From assembly GCA_037783415.1 (NCBI GenBank), contig JAZGTN010000212.1, forward strand, positions 434,001-498,000: DNA of 64,000 nucleotides, given 5' to 3'. This document shows positions 62,701 to 64,000 of this stretch, piece after piece; the stretch's first letter is position 1, and each line of letters starts with the position of its first letter. A model generated the notes under the pieces. It worked only from the letters and a program-made list of their open reading frames with translations. It was not told the DNA's origin and did no database searches. The position numbers and the translations under genes are program-made. The DNA comes from Leptasterias polaris (lineage: Eukaryota; Echinodermata; Asteroidea; Forcipulatida; Asteriidae).

Positions 62701-63643
62701 CAAATGACCAGTGTAGTGTCTTGCCTGCCAGGAAATACTCGGAATGTACAAGGTCATTTCTTTTTTTAATTACTTAATACATTTTCTTTGGTTAGGCTTT
62801 CCCCTAATTTTTAATGCAATTGGTATTGCTCTGTTTTTTCAGCTTTTATAACTGGGCTTTTAAACAATATCGGGACACACGTGGACCCCATTATTTTGAT
62901 CAACGTAAGTATCATTTACAGTAACTTTTTTGAAATTTCTTTGGGTTTTTTAGGGGGGGGGGGGGCGGTAGGATTGATAAATTATTAATAGTGGGGCAGA
63001 TAGGGGAAATATTTTGATGATGGCTCTATATAGGGACATTGCAGATTTGAATTTAGAAAAAATATAGGTAGACTAACAAGTGATTTTCAAAATGTTCAAA
63101 ATGGCTGCCAATGCTTGCCAGTGTCCAGTGGGTATTTAGAGTCCTTGCTGAACTTGTCCGGTTGTGGGGTTACTGGCCAAAGGCTTAAATGACTGGACTC
63201 TGGCCAGTGGGTATTTTGATTCCTGGCTGGACTTGTTCGATTGTGGGGTTACTGGCCAAGTGCTAAAATGACTGGACTCTGGCCAGTGGTCCAGTGGGTA
63301 TTTTGAACCCTGGCTGGACTTGTTCGGTTGTTGGGTTACTTGCTAAGTGCTAGAATTACTGGACTCTTGCCAATGGTCCAGTGGTTATTTCAAGCTTTGT
63401 ATGAGTTGGCCTCCTAGACTAAGCCAGCTCATCTTAAACACTGATTTTCCTCCTCTTGTGGCAAACAGCGCATCAAGGAAGGGATGGAGATCCCGGGACT
63501 GAGGGATTCCTTGGTCAAGATTCTTCAAGACTACAACCTTCAGATCTCGCTGCGGGAAGGCTGTAAGAAGATCCTAGTCTCGGATTGCTTTACTCTGCTG
63601 GACAGGCTTAACCGGAGCCAAAAGAGAGGAATCAAAGTAGAAG
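43580..63643 (+). CDS. VPS41: VPS41, HOPS complex subunit (21 coding exons; C-terminal RING exon off the right edge)
   Basis: VPS41 is the HOPS-specific subunit that binds Rab7/Arl8 adaptors and AP-3 carriers and promotes fusion of late endosomes, autophagosomes and AP-3 vesicles with lysosomes. Twenty-one exons join in phase to about 810 residues that align with human VPS41 from its acidic N-terminus to the segment just before the RING-H2 domain. Order: acidic tail (1-52), beta-propeller of WD40 type (about 55-345), helical TPR/clathrin-heavy-chain-like solenoid (about 380-800). Near-identical blocks include DAASCM, YPCQLCWKDNVTL, GFQ...DYHL, ISPYIPRGD, IYEMIL, DKIVMLM, KLYAEFNRDKLLPFLR, NNIGTHVDPI and LRDSLVKILQDYNLQI. 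The cysteine-rich RING that human VPS41 carries after this point is not in the window. All introns start GT and end AG. Confidence 0.96.
43628..45574 (+). other. VPS41 intron 1
   Basis: Mostly unassigned. Holds a short alternating ACGCGTACGCGTACG stretch near 43816-43830 and AT-rich DNA. No other exon is supported. Confidence 0.5.
45575..45736 (+). CDS. VPS41: VPS41 exon 2
   Basis: 54 codons: a Glu/Asp-rich run (EESENDDEGIESESDDEDD), then EEPKLKYERIRNT and DAASCMAVHTK. The donor GTGAGG leads into the C-rich satellite. EEPKLKYER is shared with human. Confidence 0.95.
45771..46450. repeat. C-rich 26-bp satellite filling VPS41 intron 2
   Basis: Unit near CCACCTTCCCCCACACCCAC followed by CCCAAA, in over twenty variant copies. 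The plus strand is pyrimidine-rich; the minus strand is G-rich. It is open in the VPS41 frame. Confidence 0.95.
46484..46567 (+). CDS. VPS41: VPS41 exon 3 (first propeller strands)
   Basis: FMAVGTHWGMVHVLDLQGNN and following, matching human FLALGTHYGKVYLLDVQGN. Phase 0 on both sides. Confidence 0.95.
46592..47553. mobile_element. hAT-like non-autonomous element with GATAT-rich ends
   Basis: Left AAGGGTGGACGATATGACG and right CGATATCGTCCAGGGCTAA are inverted, with many CGATAT/TATCG motifs subterminally. TCAGGGT lies at both outer sides. It sits in VPS41 intron 3 and has no transposase frame. Confidence 0.6.
47640..48040 (+). repeat. Minisatellite of about 116 bp, three or more copies
   Basis: GGTCAGACAGTAGGAGG recurs at 47715, 47830 and 47946, with ACCACAGTGGATGATAT and CATTCACCACATGATATCA in each unit. 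Further pieces occur at 48430-48655 and 60800-61140, and a minus piece at 52900-53400. Confidence 0.85.
48138..48212 (+). CDS. VPS41: VPS41 exon 4 (propeller)
   Basis: HSTTVNQISLDSNGDYLSSC then SDDGR; human has KINQISLDESGEHMGVCSEDGK. Donor GTAAGT. Confidence 0.93.
48933..48998 (+). CDS. VPS41: VPS41 exon 5 (propeller)
   Basis: VAITGLYEDEFNQIQSFDCP then VK; human VQVFGLYSGEEFHETFDCPIK. A T-rich tract and CCCAG form the acceptor. Confidence 0.93.
49110..49295 (+). repeat. Family A foldback copy in VPS41 intron 6
   Basis: GAAAAAGGTACTTTAGCAAG start region, GGGAACCAGTCACAAATGAT core, and TTGTGGAATCTGGCCC end. Confidence 0.55.
49455..49853 (+). repeat. tRNA-derived SINE, plus orientation
   Basis: GAACGGTCAAGCGCACTAGA then GTTCAGGTCCCTGTCAT. 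The body AATGCACGTAAAAGAACCCA and an ATT-repeat tail match the reverse of 18333-18724. Confidence 0.7.
49900..49968 (+). CDS. VPS41: VPS41 exon 6 (propeller)
   Basis: SLALDPRFSRQNSGRQFVTG then SDK, equivalent to human AVHPHFVRSSCKQFVTGGKK. Donor GTAAGT. Confidence 0.92.
50079..50205. repeat. Foldback of about 127 bp
   Basis: TTTGCGTAAACACCATGTAC followed by AAGAAATTTC is mirrored by GAGATTTCTTGTACATGGTG TTATCGCAAA; arms of about 33 bp. A related half-arm lies at 3578-3595. Confidence 0.75.
50288..50623. mobile_element. MITE of about 336 bp
   Basis: TTTTAACCTATTAGAGACCA at the left and TGGTCTCTAAAGGGTTAAA at the right form inverted ends of about 20 bp. Confidence 0.65.
50750..51172 (+). repeat. 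Diverged tRNA-derived SINE
   Basis: An ATT microsatellite precedes CATGGCCGAGTGGTCTAGTC. The body includes GTTTCAGGTCCCTGTCATGG and AAAGAACCCTATACACTTTTCG. It is interrupted relative to intact copies. Confidence 0.65.
51328..51447 (+). CDS. VPS41: VPS41 exon 7 (propeller)
   Basis: LTLHERGFFNRSKSTILHQG then EGPIRTVKWKGCFVAWANDL. Human has LHEGEGNIRSVKWRGHLIAWANN. The acceptor follows a GTTT microsatellite. Confidence 0.95.
51530..51650 (+). repeat. Dispersed repeat family E
   Basis: TTAATGGCCTAACGTTTCGACC, then AAGGCTAAATGACAACACTA and TGTAACAGAAGCAGTAAAGT. The same order occurs at 59759-59945 and, rearranged, in 3240-3680. Confidence 0.6.
52084..52317 (-). repeat. Repeat family F copy
   Basis: GGGCTCAATTTAAACTCTGC at one end and GCAGAGCCACGACATTGGGC at the other. 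It resembles 60110-60363. Confidence 0.55.
52384..52533 (+). CDS. VPS41: VPS41 exon 8 (propeller)
   Basis: GVKVYDLSSKRRITFIKRDH, ending YPCQLCWKDNVTLLVGWANT VK. Fifty codons, phase 0 both ends. Confidence 0.96.
52710..52878 (+). repeat. MITE family D copy
   Basis: Starts CTGCCTGGAATTTCATC and ends TAATTCCAGGCCTG. Flanks AGGTAC and AGGTAA suggest a target duplication. Confidence 0.7.
52957..53305 (-). repeat. Full-length tRNA-derived SINE, minus orientation
   Basis: The minus strand begins GTGTCATGGCCGAGTGGTTT, with B box GGGTTCGAGTCCCGGTCATG, the GGGTACCTGCGAGGGTA block and an ATT tail. It splits a minus copy of the 116-bp family, with CAGTT on each side. Confidence 0.88.
53625..54050 (+). 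pseudogene. LINE 3' remnant (CR1/L2-like reverse transcriptase C-terminus)
   Basis: Broken frames give LALWKALHGLAPVYI, then APKLWNDLPNQLHTLDSFT, the usual end of CR1/L2-type ORF2 proteins. The 3' tail GGCGCTCTACAAATGCCTGA ends in GATT repeats. Confidence 0.7.
54059..54125 (+). CDS. VPS41: VPS41 exon 9
   Basis: ICVVKERRQLEGKDMPNRYV then EI; human VCSVKERHASEMRDLPSRYVEI. The donor GTAAGC leaves phase 1. A LINE remnant ends only some 25 bp before the acceptor. Confidence 0.92.
54186..54400 (+). repeat. tRNA-like SINE
   Basis: AAGCACTGTATACTCAGTAC, then AAGCTCAGTGGTCTAACGGT and GTCGTGGGTTCAAATCCCAC. This is like 14056-14280 but lacks the right inverted arm. Confidence 0.65.
54536..55331 (+). 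mobile_element. TTAAAGG-ended MITE interrupted by a SINE
   Basis: Starts TTAAAGGGTCTGTATACG and ends AAGGTGTACGTTTCCTTTA. The sequence between is split at about 54829/55269 by the SINE at 54830-55268. Confidence 0.65.
54830..55268 (-). repeat. tRNA-derived SINE nested in a MITE
   Basis: Same family as 18333-18724. The minus strand starts TGTGTCGTGGTCGAGTGGAT and has GGGTTCGAGTCCCGGTCGTG; the tail is ATT repeats. Confidence 0.85.
55400..55503 (+). CDS. VPS41: VPS41 exon 10
   Basis: VSSFTTDFYVCGLAPMNSDI then VVIAYITKEITEWDE. Human: FETEFYISGLAPLCDQLVVLSYVKEI. Phase 1 in, 0 out. Confidence 0.95.
55902..56040 (+). CDS. VPS41: VPS41 exon 11
   Basis: DTEESEGAWRPQLKIITPLV, then LVSSDALSIRGFQDYRPSDY HL. 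The human counterpart is EEISSDALTVRGFQENECRDYHL. Phase 0 in, 1 out. Confidence 0.95.
56157..56272 (+). CDS. VPS41: VPS41 exon 12
   Basis: GEGVFYIVSPKDIVLARKRD then MDDHISWLIENEKFE, matching human FYIVSPRDVVVAKERDQDDHIDWLLE. This marks the propeller to solenoid transition. Confidence 0.96.
56800..56918 (+). CDS. VPS41: VPS41 exon 13 (solenoid)
   Basis: EALAETKAHSKVLQRHKVLD then TGMAFLNYLINDGEFEKAA. The donor GTAGGT leaves phase 2 and splits a Ser codon. Confidence 0.94.
57071..57435 (+). repeat. tRNA-derived SINE
   Basis: CATGTCATGGCCGAGCAGTC at the A-box end, TTGGTTCAGTTCCCGGTCAT, GGAACTTGTGAGGGCTGAGA and GCGCTATAAGAACCAAGTAT at the 3' end. Lies in VPS41 intron 13. Confidence 0.8.
57602..57966 (+). 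repeat. tRNA-derived SINE
   Basis: GTGTCCATGGTTTAGTGGTT, GTTTGAATCCTGGTCATGAC, GGTACCTGTGAGGGCAGAGA and an ATT-rich tail. It ends about 20 bp before VPS41 exon 14. Confidence 0.82.
57987..58161 (+). CDS. VPS41: VPS41 exon 14 (solenoid)
   Basis: MCEPILGKQKDLWEQEVYHF, then LKTISPYIPRGDLRLSKAIY EMILNDFLQTDLE. Close to human throughout. Confidence 0.96.
58478..58653 (+). CDS. VPS41: VPS41 exon 15 (solenoid)
   Basis: GFHQLIKEWPPDLYDLMTLV, ending LGELYSYDQRYDKALAIYL. The donor is GTAGGT, phase 2 out. Confidence 0.95.
58739..58785 (+). repeat. Short tandem repeat, 15-bp unit
   Basis: AAGTTATGAAGGAAGTTATG and onward, three full units. It precedes the LINE remnant. Confidence 0.85.
58800..59170 (+). 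pseudogene. LINE 3' remnant (CR1/L2-like reverse transcriptase C-terminus)
   Basis: An open frame to 59112 reads SVCAYRHSMNKTTPRYISTL, then LGQKAFSVAGPMIWNNLPTV and STFRKVLKTHLFPC, the typical C-terminus of this class. The frame is intact over about 95 residues, but the rest of the element is missing. It lies in VPS41 intron 15. Confidence 0.8.
59553..59691 (+). CDS. VPS41: VPS41 exon 16 (CHCR region)
   Basis: LGHKDVFPLIHRHNLFDSIQ then DKIVMLMEFDTERAVNLLIE. Human: LRHKDVFQLIHKHNLFSSIK. Starts the clathrin-heavy-chain-repeat part. Confidence 0.96.
59759..59945 (+). repeat. Dispersed repeat family E copy
   Basis: AGTTAATAGCCTGACGTTTT, AAAGGCTAAATGACAACACA and TGTAACAGAAGCAGTCAAGT, in the same order as 51530-51650. 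Confidence 0.6.
60051..60101 (+). CDS. VPS41: VPS41 exon 17
   Basis: VKKVVKQLEEHPELLYH, 17 codons; human IKKVVEELEDRPELQHV. A foldback element begins eight bases after the exon. Confidence 0.93.
60110..60363 (+). repeat. Repeat family F copy abutting VPS41 exon 17
   Basis: GGGCCCAATGTCATGGCTCT at the left and GCAGAGCCATAAAATCGGGC at the right are inverted ends. Starts eight bases after the exon boundary. Confidence 0.65.
60491..60670. mobile_element. 180-bp MITE with TA flanks
   Basis: AAAGCCCGGTTCATACATCC and GTATGAACCGGGCTTT are inverted ends. TA lies at both boundaries, and extra CGCATTCGCA copies fill the arms. A Tc1/mariner-type target is possible. Confidence 0.75.
60800..61140 (+). 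repeat. 116-bp family, intron 17 copies
   Basis: CCACAGTGGATGATATTGAG with GGTCAGATAGTAGGAGGGTT, followed by a second unit ending GATCAGACGGTGGGACTG. Confidence 0.75.
61320..61512 (+). CDS. VPS41: VPS41 exon 18 (CHCR region)
   Basis: YLDALFHKHPNLSQDFQALQ, then VKLYAEFNRDKLLPFLRNSQ and HCPMEVALEVCEQRRFIPEM. The donor is GTTAGT, a slightly weak form; phase 1. Confidence 0.95.
62296..62436 (+). CDS. VPS41: VPS41 exon 19
   Basis: RMGNTTQALRLIIEEMGDVD then RAIEFAKEHDDTALWDELID. Human: RMGNSRSALKMIMEELHDVDKAIEFAKEQDD. Phase 1 in and out. Confidence 0.96.
62493..62762 (-). repeat. Repeat family C copy, minus orientation, in VPS41 intron 19
   Basis: GTATACATCATGTGACCTGT, then GGAATTCCTGCAGGCACAAT and TTGCCTGCCAGGAAATACTC match 24090-24410 reversed. 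The open frame here is a by-product. Confidence 0.7.
62843..62904 (+). CDS. VPS41: VPS41 exon 20
   Basis: FITGLLNNIGTHVDPIILIN, nearly identical to human. Donor GTAAGT, phase 0. Confidence 0.96.
63118..63395 (+). repeat. Local tandem repeat of about 85 bp
   Basis: GTCCAGTGGGTATTTAGAGT, CTGGACTTGTTCGRTTGTGG and AAATGACTGGACTCTGGCCA recur about three times. Words resemble MITE family B, from which it probably grew. Confidence 0.75.
63469..63643 (+). CDS. VPS41: VPS41 exon 21 (last in window)
   Basis: RIKEGMEIPGLRDSLVKILQ, then DYNLQISLREGCKKILVSDC, ending GIKVEG at a GTGAAA donor (phase 1). The next exon should encode the ENICESCL-type RING start and lies beyond 64000 or in the unread end. 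Confidence 0.96.
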
Positions 63644-63702
63644 GTGAAACTTCCTTCTTTTTTCTAAATGTTTAAAAGTTTCAGATTCCTTCTAGAAAAT
63701 CT

Positions 63703-63870
63703 TAAGCCTGGGCCACTTTCATAGAGCTGCTTCATTCAGCACAAGAAGTAGCTCAGCTCAACGAAATTATGCTTACGAGAACAAGGTTACCAGCCAAAAC
63801 ATACCATGACCTACATACTATTCTTGACTGGTATCCTGCTCATTTTTTGCTTAGCAGCAAATCGTTAACA
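63703..63870 (+). repeat. Family A foldback copy
   Basis: GCCTGGGCCACTTTCATAGA at the left, AAGGTTACCAGCCAAAACAT in the core, TTTTGCTTAGCAGCAAATCG at the right. Confidence 0.65.
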
Positions 63871-64000
63871 CATTTAACATAGTTCACACGAATGCGAAAG
63901 TGAAGCCAACTTCTATGACACAGACAAGCAGGATGTGCCAATGATCATTGTGACAAGGAAATTACCTTCACAAGGAAATTACCTTCACTTTCACATCACC

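Noticed and set aside
62491..62769. 92-codon open frame next to VPS41 exon 19
   Set aside because: It coincides with a minus-strand family C repeat and is out of the VPS41 splice pattern.

Overview
The window is animal nuclear DNA: AT-rich, with short coding exons separated by long introns (GT...AG) and a heavy load of tRNA-derived SINEs, foldback (MITE-like) elements, hAT-like non-autonomous transposons and LINE 3' remnants. The two recognisable genes and the style of the repeats suggest a marine invertebrate deuterostome, most likely an echinoderm. The species is inferred, not shown.

Left part (about 2.0-9.0 kb, minus strand): six coding exons of a Gln/Thr/Ser-rich transcription-factor N-terminus. 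They join with matching phases from an ATG at 8988 down to a donor at 2055, about 452 residues. The DNA-binding part would lie beyond the left edge. Short motifs resemble vertebrate POU6F2, and the neighbour and orientation agree with that identity.

Right part (43.6-63.6 kb, plus strand): 21 in-phase coding exons of VPS41, a HOPS subunit for late endosome/lysosome fusion. They encode about 810 residues from the start codon to just before the C-terminal RING exon, which is off the right edge.

Middle (9.0-43.6 kb): no convincing coding gene. The two genes are divergent (head to head) across this 34.6 kb, as VPS41 and POU6F2 are, from memory, on human 7p14. The interval holds datable transposon insertions, a 70-bp-type minisatellite, and AT-rich, homeodomain-motif-rich stretches that are candidate regulatory elements.

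Special structures: a 171-bp tandem array inside a foldback element that sits inside a SINE upstream of POU6F exon 2, later duplicated together with the exon's splice acceptor; a C-rich 26-bp satellite filling VPS41 intron 2 and open in the VPS41 frame up to the acceptor TAG; and a 116-bp repeat family recurring in several VPS41 introns. All identities come from reading the sequence and from remembered families; no search was run.
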